DNA of 64,000 nt from JAJYSO01 sp964579505. GTDB taxonomy: Bacteria > Bacteroidota > Bacteroidia > Flavobacteriales > Flavobacteriaceae. The position numbers and the translations under genes were made by a program. A model generated the notes under the pieces. That model saw only the letters and a list, made by a program, of their open reading frames with translations, was not told the origin of the DNA and did no database searches. Location: positions 6,170 to 70,169 of the forward strand of contig CAZOGC010000011.1 of NCBI GenBank assembly GCA_964579505.1, in the 5' to 3' direction. Within the stretch, counting starts at the first letter, position 1, and each line of letters opens with the position of its first letter. Positions 1 through 9,587 of this stretch are shown piece after piece.

Positions 1-674
1 CCATAATACTGCATCTCACCAAGTGAAAGTTCCTCATTAAATATAGAAATGTCAACACCTAAAACCTTACTCATCAACAAAATCTTTTTCAACGAAAATT
101 TCCCCAACCAGTAAACCCCCCAACCATCTGGTTCTGTTATTATATCGCTAATTAGCAATGTAAACTTAGTACAGGATAGAGTATCTCCACTAGCATTTAT
201 ATTAGTAAGTTTATTAGTGACAAAATTATTATTAGGTCTAAGCTCTAGTGTAAGAGTCAAGCTCTTTTTCTTCATATCAGGTGTACGGTAAAATACAATC
301 GAAATACTATCTCTGGGAAAACCGGCATGAAAAACATACTCATCCGGTAAGTCATAATGTTGCCCCCTTATAGCCGTCGACTGAGGATCTACCACCACCT
401 TATATTGGCGGTCATTATTAGGTAACACCCCTTGAATGGATACCGGTAATTTAAAAATTTTCTTATGAATATTTGGACCATCAAAGCCAAAAGATACAGC
501 CATACTATCTGTGGCGTCTATAAATATATCCTCTCTGATAAGAGGGCTCGTATCGGTCCACGTAAAATAGATACTGTTTTTACCCGAGTAGGTATCTATG
601 TTATCCTTTTCACAACCGGTTAGTGTACACACTACAAGTAACAAGGCAATTATTAGTTGAAATTTATTTTTCAT
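1..674 (-). CDS. DUF4843 family lipoprotein, partial (C-terminus beyond left edge)
   Basis: This is an open frame reading leftward off the window edge, about 224 codons so far. It begins with a short basic and hydrophobic signal sequence ending in a lipobox (L-T-G-C, Cys near residue 21), so it should be a lipoprotein. The body has short beta-rich stretches typical of DUF4843, for example an N-S-I-Y-F-T-W strand near residue 34 and repeated D-S motifs. It follows susD by 15 bp on the same strand, which is the usual place for a DUF4843 protein in a Sus-like locus. By analogy it is probably an accessory surface glycan- or peptide-binding lipoprotein. The ligand cannot be read from the sequence. 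Family assignment rests on context and general look, not on a profile search. Confidence 0.7.
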   Translation of the reverse strand, partial: MKNKFQLIIALLLVVCTLTGCEKDNIDTYSGKNSIYFTWTDTSPLIREDIFIDATDSMAVSFGFDGPNIHKKIFKLPVSIQGVLPNNDRQYKVVVDPQSTAIRGQHYDLPDEYVFHAGFPRDSISIVFYRTPDMKKKSLTLTLELRPNNNFVTNKLTNINASGDTLSCTKFTLLISDIITEPDGWGVYWLGKFSLKKILLMSKVLGVDISIFNEELSLGEMQYY

Positions 675-689
675 ATAGCTAAGCTTTTA

Positions 690-2120
690 TTATTGAAATT
701 TTGTTTCTGAATCCGGAAGTGGAATAACATATTTTTCTGGACCCATAGAGATGTTATCCCAGGAATAAGAACTGCTTCCGTCCGGAATACTGGTTACATT
801 TTTACGTTTATAATAGAAAAACAACTGCCCTTCACCATAAAATTCTTTTACATAAGCTTTTTCTAATTCCTCCTCAATATTGGCACCCGTTGTCAAGTCG
901 GTTAACCCGCGATTATAGCGTACCGTGTTTAAATAAGTGAGCGCCTCTGCTTTTGTGGGAGCTGTTTCTGCCGCTATGTAATACATTTCTGAAATACGGA
1001 TGAGCGGCTGCAAAAAGCGAAAGGCCTCATTTTTGTTTATCACATCGGCAAATTTGTAAAACGTGCGGAAGTTTTTTGAGCCATCGGAAGGACGTATCCA
1101 CGTTGAATTGTACCGGTAATCGTTTTGATTGTTTTCAAAAGCGGTTTCTAAACGACTAGAATTGGGAGCCAGAATAGAAGATTCTCTTAGATTGGGAGAA
1201 AATAAGGCTTTGTATTGGTTGTATAGATCGAGATTTTGTAGTCCAAAAATTACTTCAGAAGAAAAAACACGGTCAGGGTCTATGGCAGAAACTATATCGG
1301 TAGGACTTGTCCACGGAAAAACACCGCTTGCCTGGTTAATAACAGCTGTGGCCGCTGTATATGCCTCGGTTGTGTTGCCGACATATAAATTTACCCGTGC
1401 TTCTAGGGCTTTTACGGCATAATAGTTTAGCCGCAAATTTCTATGAGCATAAAACGGATCAGAAGGGTCTCCGGCTATACCATTAGCGATGATTGGGTCG
1501 TCTTGCAGCAAAGAATCGGCTGTTTTTAAGTCTTTTAAAATCTTATTCATGACTTCTGAAGCCGGTAAAATTGGGTTTGCTTGCGCTGTGGGTTTTGTAT
1601 AATAGGGAATAGAGGGGTTCTCCGGACTCACACTATAAATAGGGCCAAACAACCGCAATAAATCAAAATGCAACATGGCACGCAGCCCATAGGCTTCTCC
1701 TTTTACCACATTCTCTTTACTTTCTCCCAGGGTGTTGTATTTACCCAAATTTTCTATCAACGCATTGATATCTAAAATAGACGTATAAGCATTGGTCCAA
1801 ATGTTGTCAAAACTACTTTTTACATTGGCTTCATCGTAGAGGTAATGCCCTATATTATACCATGTATGAGTTTCAAATGGTACATTATACCGTTGTGCTA
1901 ATAACTCTACGGTACTCATCGTTAAATTGCCCCCATACAAGCTCGGCTTTGCCAAGTTGAGATAAATGTTATTTAGCACGCTGTTTATACCGGCTTCGGT
2001 TTGATAAACCTGATCTTCTAAAAATTGATCTTCCGGCTGTACATCAAGATAATCACTACAAGCAGTAAATCCTACTCCCACTAGTAATATCATCATAAAT
2101 TTTATAAAATAATTTTTCAT
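690..2120 (-). CDS. SusD/RagB family outer-membrane nutrient-binding lipoprotein
   Basis: A 476-residue protein with a signal peptide and lipobox (G-F-T-A-C, Cys about residue 21), then the conserved SusD start S-D-Y-L-D-V-Q-P-E-D. The N-terminal half carries the helical TPR-like region (E-A-Y-G-L-R-A-M-L-H-F-D-L-L-R-L-F-G-P at about 140-160). The C-terminal part has the typical R-I-S-E-M-Y-Y-I-A-A-E segment and ends with a Y-V-I-P-L-P motif. It starts 12 bp after susC, so the two form a SusCD pair: the lipoprotein is the lid over the TonB-dependent transporter at the cell surface. No glycoside hydrolase or sulfatase is visible next to it, so the substrate class is unknown. Confidence 0.95.
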   Translation of the reverse strand: MKNYFIKFMMILLVGVGFTACSDYLDVQPEDQFLEDQVYQTEAGINSVLNNIYLNLAKPSLYGGNLTMSTVELLAQRYNVPFETHTWYNIGHYLYDEANVKSSFDNIWTNAYTSILDINALIENLGKYNTLGESKENVVKGEAYGLRAMLHFDLLRLFGPIYSVSPENPSIPYYTKPTAQANPILPASEVMNKILKDLKTADSLLQDDPIIANGIAGDPSDPFYAHRNLRLNYYAVKALEARVNLYVGNTTEAYTAATAVINQASGVFPWTSPTDIVSAIDPDRVFSSEVIFGLQNLDLYNQYKALFSPNLRESSILAPNSSRLETAFENNQNDYRYNSTWIRPSDGSKNFRTFYKFADVINKNEAFRFLQPLIRISEMYYIAAETAPTKAEALTYLNTVRYNRGLTDLTTGANIEEELEKAYVKEFYGEGQLFFYYKRKNVTSIPDGSSSYSWDNISMGPEKYVIPLPDSETKFQ

Positions 2121-2132
2121 TTTTAGCTATTT

Positions 2133-5100
2133 TTAGAAGGTTAAGTTTACACTAAATGATATCGTTCTGGCAAAAGGATAATTAATTCCTCGTTCTGTTT
2201 CTATAGAAGAAATCCTAAAGATATCGTTCATATACATATTAAAGTTTAAACTTTTTAAGCCTAAATAATCTAACCACTCTGCATCGTATACCTGATAGCC
2301 CAATCGGAAAGATTCGCCAATGAGCACGTTTTCTTTTTGCACAAATCGGGAAGAAATAGGGGTATAACTGGTCATAGAAATTGCTTTAAATTTGGCCACA
2401 TCGCCGGGTTGTTGCCAACGGTCGTAAAGGGCTCTTCTATCTTGGTTATAGATAACTTCGTTGTTGCCAATATTTTCAACTTTATTATACAGGGCGGTAT
2501 TAAAGGCATCGCCCCCAAGACGATAACGAAGATGTATTCCCAGCGAAAAATTCTTATATCTAAACCGGCTACTAATTACCCCCTCTACATCCGGGGTCGT
2601 ATTGCCTACGACTACTTCGTCGGCAAAATCATATTCAAAGGTAGTTTCTCCATTTTTCTTTAAAAACACTTCGTTTCCGGTGGCCGGGTCAATTCCTAAA
2701 GACCGCACGGCCCAAATATCAGCCGGGCTATATCCGTCTTTAAATCGAATTAAGGAACGACTTTCTTTAGCGGCATCATTTAAGTTTTTTAAGGCATTAT
2801 CAAATCCTCCATAGGTAGAATTGTAGGCACTAGCGGTTACCCCAAGCGTCCAAATAATACGGTCTTTTAAATTATAAATAGGAGAGTATTTAATAATGGC
2901 ATCAATTCCTCGTGTTTTTAAATGGCCTACATTCATAGGATAATTAAATATGCCGGTTGACGAGGGTAAATCTACCGTTACAATTAACGGGTGCGTGTAT
3001 TTTTCATACACATCAATGGTGGCATTTAATCGGTCATCAAACATTCCAAGATCTATACCGACGTCTGATTGCAAGGTTTTTTGCCATTCTAAATTAGGAT
3101 TTGCTAAGGTCTGTAACCCTATACCTTGACCAAAAATATTGGTACTGTTATTAAAATTATAGGTAGATACACTTACAAGGCTTCCAAATCCTTGGTTACC
3201 GGTGTACCCAATGTTACCCCGTAGTTTTAATAGGTTTACAATCTCCGGATTAAAATTGAATTCTTTGTGAATATTCCATCCTAATCCCACCGACCAGAAA
3301 GGCGAATATTGTTTGTTAGAACCAAAGGCAGTAGACCCGTCCATTCGGAAAGTGGCATCTAACAAATAACGTTGATCATAAGCATAGTTTACAGAAGCCA
3401 ATACGTTGTTTCTTCTATAGGTGTTACTATTGTAGGTGGGTTTGGCGTCGGGTTGATACCCAAATGCAAAATTTGGGTTGCCGGTAGCGCCTAGCGGAAA
3501 GCCTACGGCTCTTGTTCCATAGCTTGTTGAAGAACGTTCTTCTATTTCGGTTCGCAGATTAAAGGTTAAGGCATGTCTTTCAGCAAAGACATTATGGTAG
3601 GTCAACATTAAATTTCCCGAATAGCTATGTTGTTTTGTATCGAGCCTGTAATATTCACCTTTTTCTAAAAAGCTCACTTCATCAAACTGCGCGGATTCAG
3701 GAGAAACAAAAATTTCTTGTGTACTATTGGTCTTGCGTATCTGCAGCCCTGCAGAAGCTCTTAATTTTGAATTAATCGTCCAAATAGCATTTATATTATC
3801 GCGAAACCCAAAATCTGTAGTTTCGTTTTTATTGTTTAGCGTAGAGCTATACAAGGGGTTTACCATAGTATAATCATAGAACCCTTGAACAGACACTTGA
3901 TCTAAATACTTAGCAATTTTCCCATCTGTATCGGTAGGTCGATAGTAAGGGTTGGCCTGGGCAAACTTTTTAAAGGAGCCGTAAGGAGATTCATTGGCGG
4001 TATAGCCGCTTAAATAAAGTCGATTAGAAATATTTAAATTTCCCTTACGGTACGTTAAATCAATATTGGCCCCATAATTTTTTCTCCCGGATCCCTTCAT
4101 CACTCCGGTCGTATTTTTTAAGCTTAATCCGGCACCAAATTGTAAATTTTTATTGCCACCATCTACATAGACCGAATGGCGCTGAGAAAAACCGGTTTGC
4201 AGGGGTTTATCTAACCAATAGGTATTGACTCCGCGGCGAACATCGGCTAAAACCACATTATAAAGACTATCTAACGCCACCTGAGGGATTGCAGAATGGT
4301 CATGAGAGATCCATCGTCCGGCCAGTTTTTCAAATTTTAATTTCTCTTCGGCATTCATCAGGTTATAATCTGACAAATCGGCATATTCTATATTGAAATC
4401 TCCGGTATAAGAAACGCGAAGTTCACCGGGTTTAGGCCTTTTGGTTTCAATAACTACTACTCCGTTAGCCGCTTTAGCCCCATACAATGCAGTAGAAGCC
4501 GCATCTTTAAGAATGGTAATAGATTTTACCCGATTCAGGTTTAAGTCCATTACAGTCTGAATATCCGTTTGGAACCCATCTAAAATAAAGAGTGGGGCGT
4601 TGGGATCTGAGCTAAACTGATCTTTTATAGTATTGGTAGGAAGACTGGTTTTTCCCCGCACTTCAATCTTAGGCATAGCGTTAGGGTTAGAACCGGCTAA
4701 ATTATTTTCTAAAACCGTAAAGGAAGGGTCTAGTGTTTTTAAACTTTGAATGATATTTTGGTTACCAATACGTTTTAATTCTTCGCCGGTTACGGTATGT
4801 ACTGCACCGGTAAAGCTTGTTTTTTTACGTTTTACAACTCCGGTGGTAATAACAACTCCCTGCAATTGTTTAGCAGAAGGTTTGAGTATAATATTGATAG
4901 CGGAGCTTCCGGAAGCCAATTTTTTACTAACCGAAACCTTTTGTGTTTGAAAACCTATATAGCTAAACACCAAGATATCTTCTTTTTTAACGCCAATAGT
5001 ATATTCTCCTTTAGCGTTGGTAGCTGTTCCTCCGGGATTTCCTAGAGTAGAAACGTTTACTCCAACTAAAGGTTTACCCTTTTCATCCGTTACAGTTCCA

Positions 5101-5546
5101 TGCACAAGAATTTGTTGTTGAACGGTACCTTGAAGAGAAGAAGTAGCGTTAAAGTGAGTGGGAGGGGTAGCCTTTCTTTTGTATAAAACGATTTGGTCTC
5201 CCCGAATTTCAAATTGAACATCAGTGTTATTAAAAATGGTTTTTAGTGCCTTTTTTATAGGGGCATCAGTTACATTGATAGCCACACTTCTTTTTAGATT
5301 TATATCGGCTACATTGTAGAGAAAATCTACTCCGGTGTCTGTTTCAATTTTATTGAGGAGTTTTTCTAATTTAATGTGTTTATAGCGCAGCGTTACAGTT
5401 GTTTTATGTTGAAAAAAAACGGTACTCGTCGTGGCTGAATAAGCCGATCCCCATGTGCTTGTCCATAATAAGGCAACAAGAAATAAAGAGGTGGTTGTTA
5501 AGGTAACTTTGGGAATAAAACAGCTACCCAAAAGAGATTTTTTCAT
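2133..5546 (-). CDS. SusC/RagA family TonB-dependent outer-membrane transporter with STN signalling domain
   Basis: A 1137-residue protein. In order it has a signal sequence (about 1-38), an STN secretin/TonB short N-terminal domain (about 50-125, containing K-L-E-K-L-L-N-K-I-E), a CarboxypepD_reg-like beta-sandwich (about 147-225), a plug domain (about 240-370) and a long beta-barrel ending in an aromatic residue (N-L-T-F). The STN domain is the part that, in FecA-like transducers, touches a FecR anti-sigma factor, and fecR lies directly upstream. It takes up a bulky substrate using TonB energy, with SusD as surface lid. It shares an operon with susD and the DUF4843 gene. A hairpin sits in the fecR-susC gap and may set relative expression. 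The substrate is not deducible. Confidence 0.96.
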   Translation of the reverse strand: MKKSLLGSCFIPKVTLTTTSLFLVALLWTSTWGSAYSATTSTVFFQHKTTVTLRYKHIKLEKLLNKIETDTGVDFLYNVADINLKRSVAINVTDAPIKKALKTIFNNTDVQFEIRGDQIVLYKRKATPPTHFNATSSLQGTVQQQILVHGTVTDEKGKPLVGVNVSTLGNPGGTATNAKGEYTIGVKKEDILVFSYIGFQTQKVSVSKKLASGSSAINIILKPSAKQLQGVVITTGVVKRKKTSFTGAVHTVTGEELKRIGNQNIIQSLKTLDPSFTVLENNLAGSNPNAMPKIEVRGKTSLPTNTIKDQFSSDPNAPLFILDGFQTDIQTVMDLNLNRVKSITILKDAASTALYGAKAANGVVVIETKRPKPGELRVSYTGDFNIEYADLSDYNLMNAEEKLKFEKLAGRWISHDHSAIPQVALDSLYNVVLADVRRGVNTYWLDKPLQTGFSQRHSVYVDGGNKNLQFGAGLSLKNTTGVMKGSGRKNYGANIDLTYRKGNLNISNRLYLSGYTANESPYGSFKKFAQANPYYRPTDTDGKIAKYLDQVSVQGFYDYTMVNPLYSSTLNNKNETTDFGFRDNINAIWTINSKLRASAGLQIRKTNSTQEIFVSPESAQFDEVSFLEKGEYYRLDTKQHSYSGNLMLTYHNVFAERHALTFNLRTEIEERSSTSYGTRAVGFPLGATGNPNFAFGYQPDAKPTYNSNTYRRNNVLASVNYAYDQRYLLDATFRMDGSTAFGSNKQYSPFWSVGLGWNIHKEFNFNPEIVNLLKLRGNIGYTGNQGFGSLVSVSTYNFNNSTNIFGQGIGLQTLANPNLEWQKTLQSDVGIDLGMFDDRLNATIDVYEKYTHPLIVTVDLPSSTGIFNYPMNVGHLKTRGIDAIIKYSPIYNLKDRIIWTLGVTASAYNSTYGGFDNALKNLNDAAKESRSLIRFKDGYSPADIWAVRSLGIDPATGNEVFLKKNGETTFEYDFADEVVVGNTTPDVEGVISSRFRYKNFSLGIHLRYRLGGDAFNTALYNKVENIGNNEVIYNQDRRALYDRWQQPGDVAKFKAISMTSYTPISSRFVQKENVLIGESFRLGYQVYDAEWLDYLGLKSLNFNMYMNDIFRISSIETERGINYPFARTISFSVNLTF

Positions 5547-5594
5547 ACTTTTGTATAGATTTTGTGATTAAAAATTTGATCGCATAGCATATTA

Positions 5595-5623
5595 ATCGGG
5601 GAGTGGAGTCAACACTCCCTGAT
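5595..5623. promoter_or_regulatory. Stem-loop between fecR and susC
   Basis: An 11-bp stem with a 7-base loop lies in the 90-bp gap between fecR (ends 5637) and susC (starts 5546). The core arms are GGGAGTG and CACTCCC. The T-run is on the plus-strand side, so it is not a clean terminator for the minus-strand genes. As read by the operon transcript it would be an intercistronic hairpin that could stabilise or attenuate susC mRNA. This is inference from sequence only. Confidence 0.45.
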
Positions 5624-5636
5624 TTTTTATGTTTGT

Positions 5637-6791
5637 TTACGGTTGTTCATCTTTTGTTATCGTTATGACATGGTCGTTTTTGGTATAATGAAAGGGTCTA
5701 CTTCTTGAAAAGAGATCCAAAATATTTTCAACTTTCTCCCCATCAAAACTGGCCGTGAAAACCTGCTTGTCTAGGGCCTGATATCTGTTATTAATGGTAA
5801 TGTTATAATGTCGTTCAAGCTGCCGTAAGATGCTGGCAAAGGATTGATTAATAAACACGAGTTTCCCATTTATCCAAGCGGTATACTTTTGTGTATTCAC
5901 GTGTTTTACTTGAATGCCCATCTGCTTGTTATCTCTGCGAGTTATAGCCATTTGTCCCGGGGTTATTCGGGTTTCAGAGCCGTTATAGGTAACTCCCACC
6001 GATCCTTCTACAAGTACGGTACGGGTAGCGAGATCGTTTTTATAGGCAGAAACGTTAAAATGGGTGCCGTAAACGGCTATTTGCTGTTGTGCAGTATGAA
6101 CCACAAATTGACGCGATGAATCTGTAGCTACATCAAAAAAAGCCTCTCCGGTTAGATATATCTCACGCTTGTGTTTTGCTAAAAAATGAACGGGATATTT
6201 AATACGACTACCTGAATTTAGCGTTACAACAGTACTATCAGATAAGATAAGCCGAAATCTTTTTCCATAGGGCACCCACAATTCATTATAAACCAATTTT
6301 TGAGTAGGGTGCGTGTTTTGGTAGCTCAACACATTTTCATTTTTTACGCCTATAACGTTTCCCTGTTTGTTGGTAATAGATTTATGAGTAAAAGTTCCAA
6401 TAGTTTGCACTTCTCCGGATCCCATCTCTAGGGTAATAAAATGAGGATTTTCTTTTAAAGGAACTTCTGTAGAATGAAAATACTGGTATGTAAAGAAGCT
6501 GATGGCTATAACTCCTATAAATATAGCGGCATATTTTAGGAAGTTTTTCCTCCGAGATGATTGTACTTGTTTATTAGGTTGTAGTACGGCTGCAATTTTT
6601 GCATAAGCATCATCAGTTTCAAAGTCATAATCTGTTTGTTGAAGAAGATAACTTATCCGGATATGTGCATTTAATTGCGCTATATGTGCCGAATCGTTTT
6701 CTAACCACCGCAACAATTCTTCTGCTTCTCCTGCTGATAGCGTGTGGTTAATAAACTTTTCTATTAATAGGACCATTTGCTTTTTAGACAT
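5637..6791 (-). CDS. FecR family anti-sigma factor
   Basis: A 384-residue membrane regulator. A cytoplasmic N-terminal part (about 1-80) is followed by one transmembrane helix (about 85-105). Next comes the FecR periplasmic domain, with the segments L-I-L-S-D-S-T-V-V-T-L-N-S-G-S near 181-195 and E-I-Y-L-T-G-E-A-F-F-D-V near 210-221. A C-terminal DUF4974-like region follows (about 310-380). In this family the protein holds an ECF sigma factor at the membrane and releases it when the STN domain of the partner transporter signals substrate. The partner is evidently the SusC protein downstream. The usual ECF sigma gene is missing: the next gene upstream on this strand is an S9 peptidase, 242 bp away. 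The sigma factor must act from elsewhere or have been lost. Confidence 0.92.
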   Translation of the reverse strand: MSKKQMVLLIEKFINHTLSAGEAEELLRWLENDSAHIAQLNAHIRISYLLQQTDYDFETDDAYAKIAAVLQPNKQVQSSRRKNFLKYAAIFIGVIAISFFTYQYFHSTEVPLKENPHFITLEMGSGEVQTIGTFTHKSITNKQGNVIGVKNENVLSYQNTHPTQKLVYNELWVPYGKRFRLILSDSTVVTLNSGSRIKYPVHFLAKHKREIYLTGEAFFDVATDSSRQFVVHTAQQQIAVYGTHFNVSAYKNDLATRTVLVEGSVGVTYNGSETRITPGQMAITRRDNKQMGIQVKHVNTQKYTAWINGKLVFINQSFASILRQLERHYNITINNRYQALDKQVFTASFDGEKVENILDLFSRSRPFHYTKNDHVITITKDEQP

Positions 6792-6984
6792 GTGGTGGCT
6801 TTATTTTTTACTATGACGAATAAAAAAGAGCATACCCCCAAAAAATCGTTAACTTTTTTTAATTTTTTGTAAAAAACCAATAAAGAGCTTCTGTTTTCTT
6901 ATGGTGAGGAGGCAGGTTAACCTATACTCGGTAAAAGAATGAAAGAAATTTTTATTTGTCCAAATGATCTCTATTTATAAAAAT

Positions 6985-7012
6985 AACCGGCTCCTTAAAA
7001 AGGAAACCGGTT
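6985..7012 (-). terminator. Rho-independent terminator of the S9 peptidase gene
   Basis: Inverted repeat with arms AACCGG..CTCCTT and AAGGA..AACCGGTT. On the minus strand it is followed by a T-rich run (ATTTTTAT). It lies 21 bp after the stop of the peptidase gene and separates that gene from fecR, so fecR probably has its own promoter in 6792-6984. Confidence 0.8.
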
Positions 7013-7033
7013 AAAAAATTGGTGTATAGAAGA

Positions 7034-9349
7034 TTATCTTCTTGTAAAATGCATTTCTATTTTATATTCTTTTGGAGGGGTCTTCTCTAAGAGATAGCGC
7101 ACAAAATAATCCCATCTGCGTCGCATTTGGTATAGCGAAAAACCATAATAGCCATGCCGGCTATTTGGGTAAACAATTAGGTCAAAATCTTTGTTGGCCT
7201 TTTCTAGCGCTTGTACTACCAATAAGGTGTTTTGCGGAGGAACATTATTGTCCATCAGACCGACCACTAATAACAAATGTCCTTTTAAATTTTTAGCAAA
7301 TGTTTCATTGGCTTGAGCGGTATAGGCTTTATTACTTATTGGGCCATTGTATCGATCGCCCCAATCAGATTCATAATTGCGGTTATCGTGATTACCGGAT
7401 TCAGCTATTCCTACATCAAAAAAATCAGGATATTTGAACATAGCAGCGGCAGTAGCAAAACCTCCGCCAGAATGTCCCCAAATACCTACACGGGTAGTAT
7501 CTATATAAGAATAGCGTTTAGCTAATTGTTTAATGCCGGCAATTTGGTCTGGTAGTGTATTAATAGCCATATTGCCATAACTCATGTCGTGGTATTCTTT
7601 TGTACGCAGCGGGTTGCCGGTACCGTTCATCGTAACTACAATAAAGCCCAACTCAGCTAAGGCTTGATTGTCTCTTCGTGTAGGACTAAAAGCCCAATTG
7701 CCAATGGTAGCTCCTTGTGGCCCCGGATAGATATAATCAATAATAGGATATTTTTTATTAGGGTCTAGGTTAGAGGGAGTAAATAACAACCCATAAACGG
7801 CTGTTTTACCGTCAGCAGCTTTTACCTTAAAAGGAGTAGGAGCGTGCCAGCCGGTAGCTTTTAACCGAGAAATATCGGTTTTAGCCAAGGTGAGTAATTT
7901 TTTTCCTTTAAGATTGCGCAAAACAGTTATGCCCGGCACATCGGGTTTAGAATACGTGTCTGTGAAATATTTTTCTGAAGGAGAAAAACGGATACGATGA
8001 GTGCCAGATTCAGGAGTAAGTTCTTTAAAACCTGACCCATCAAAATTTACTTTACAGAGCTCTCTAAAATAAGGGTTTTCTTCTTGTAACCCGGCGGCTA
8101 TAAAGTATATAATTCGTTTCTTCTTATCTATTTTTACAATTTTATCTACTACATAATTTCCGTTGGTAATTTTGTTTTTTAATTTTCCGGTAGTAGCATC
8201 GTATAAATAAAGATGCCCCCAGTTATCGCGTTCAGAAAACCAAATAAATTCGTTAGAGTTGGGCAGGTAACGCCAATTAATTCCACCGTGACCGGAATCG
8301 AATTCGGTGGCTACTTTTTCATTAAAAACTTCGCGTACTTTTCCGGTAGTTGCATTAGCTATGCGAACTTTAGCTTCTTTGTGATACCGAGGGGTAGAAA
8401 CAAAGGCTAATTTGGAGCCATCGGGACTCCATTGTACATCGGCTAAATGGCCGTTGTAGGTAATGTCATCTACCTGTGTAGAACGTCGTGGATCGGCCGG
8501 AATGTCTAACGGAATTACTTTAGGGTCATTTACGTTAATAATAACGCGGTGTATTTTCATAATAATGCTGTCTCCCGGAAATTCATATTTCCATTTTTCT
8601 AACCGTGGGGCTCCTACGTTGGTAGAAACCAAATACATATTGTTTACCTTTCGTTGGTCTTGTTTATAGGTAGCAATTTTTTTAGAATCCGGCGACCATC
8701 GTATAACAGGGCGATCGCTATGTCGCCAACTAGCGTTATCAGTGGCATAACCAAAATTCTTTATCCCGTCTGTGGTGAGGGCCCATTCTTTTCCGGTGGC
8801 CAGATTGCGTACCCATAAGTTATAATCTTTAATAAAGGCCGCTAATTTTCCGTTAGGCGAGACGACCTCATTTCTATTTCTGCCGAAAGAACGAGAAGGG
8901 CTGGATGTCTTTTCATTATCAAGAGGAGTGCAAGTATAATTTTTTAAGTTGCATGTCCAGTATTTTCCATTGGCGCGGAAAATAAGCGTTTGACCGTCAT
9001 CTTTAAATTGAATACTCCTAAACGGAAGTTGGTTGGGGTTGTATTTTTTTCCGGTAGCTTTAGCGAGAGAAGTTGCTAATTTTTGGGCATCAAAAGCCGG
9101 TTTTTTGGACTTTTTTCTGGGGTTAACCAAGATATATTGGCTTCCGTTAGCGGTTACATCTCGGTACCAAAAATTATCATTGTCTAACCAATGAGGGCTT
9201 ATTCTTCCGTGGTCTACATATTGTGAAGCAGAAAATGTTTGCACTGCTCGGTCATAGTCTTGTTTGGTGAGATGACCATTTTCATTCTGCGCACTTACCC
9301 AGAATGGGAAGGAGAGAAGAAGAATGGAAAATAATTTTTTGTGAATCAT
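7034..9349 (-). CDS. Dipeptidyl peptidase IV-type S9 family serine peptidase
   Basis: A 771-residue exported peptidase. The signal peptide (about 1-20) ends with V-S-A-Q. The middle (about 90-500) is a beta-propeller with repeated W-S-P-D-G/S-K motifs (DPPIV_N). The alpha/beta-hydrolase end carries the triad: Ser627 in G-H-S-G-G-G, Asp700 in L-M-D-N-N-V-P-P and His732 in S-R-H-G-Y-Y-G. Such enzymes release N-terminal dipeptides, often X-Pro, in the periplasm. The nucleophile elbow is G-H-S-G-G rather than G-W-S-Y-G of classical DPP4, as in several bacterial S9 subfamilies, so exact specificity is open. It is monocistronic, bounded by a terminator at 6985-7012. Its position beside the SusCD locus may be chance. 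Confidence 0.93.
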   Translation of the reverse strand: MIHKKLFSILLLSFPFWVSAQNENGHLTKQDYDRAVQTFSASQYVDHGRISPHWLDNDNFWYRDVTANGSQYILVNPRKKSKKPAFDAQKLATSLAKATGKKYNPNQLPFRSIQFKDDGQTLIFRANGKYWTCNLKNYTCTPLDNEKTSSPSRSFGRNRNEVVSPNGKLAAFIKDYNLWVRNLATGKEWALTTDGIKNFGYATDNASWRHSDRPVIRWSPDSKKIATYKQDQRKVNNMYLVSTNVGAPRLEKWKYEFPGDSIIMKIHRVIINVNDPKVIPLDIPADPRRSTQVDDITYNGHLADVQWSPDGSKLAFVSTPRYHKEAKVRIANATTGKVREVFNEKVATEFDSGHGGINWRYLPNSNEFIWFSERDNWGHLYLYDATTGKLKNKITNGNYVVDKIVKIDKKKRIIYFIAAGLQEENPYFRELCKVNFDGSGFKELTPESGTHRIRFSPSEKYFTDTYSKPDVPGITVLRNLKGKKLLTLAKTDISRLKATGWHAPTPFKVKAADGKTAVYGLLFTPSNLDPNKKYPIIDYIYPGPQGATIGNWAFSPTRRDNQALAELGFIVVTMNGTGNPLRTKEYHDMSYGNMAINTLPDQIAGIKQLAKRYSYIDTTRVGIWGHSGGGFATAAAMFKYPDFFDVGIAESGNHDNRNYESDWGDRYNGPISNKAYTAQANETFAKNLKGHLLLVVGLMDNNVPPQNTLLVVQALEKANKDFDLIVYPNSRHGYYGFSLYQMRRRWDYFVRYLLEKTPPKEYKIEMHFTRR

Positions 9350-9544
9350 AAGGACAATTTTTTGATTAAATCAGATGATGAAAGTATTCCACACAATCCC
9401 ACTTATAGATGTAGATGAGCGGAACGCCTTCAAAAGTAATTAACTTTTTCTATTATTTATTGTTTATATCTTATAAAATAGTCACTTATAACATAAAAAT
9501 ATTGCTTATGGTCTGAAAGAGATGGAATTTTATCACGTAAAAAA

Positions 9545-9562
9545 AGCCGCACAAAGGCGGCT
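9545..9562 (-). terminator. Terminator of the ybaB-like gene
   Basis: A short GC stem (AGCCGC / GCGGCT, 6-base loop) is followed on the minus strand by a run of seven T. It lies 25 bp after the stop of the gene at 9588-9899. The rest of the 238-bp gap up to 9349 is AT-rich and holds the upstream region of the S9 peptidase. Confidence 0.85.
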
Positions 9563-9587
9563 ACTCTTTAATGATGAAAAGATGTTT

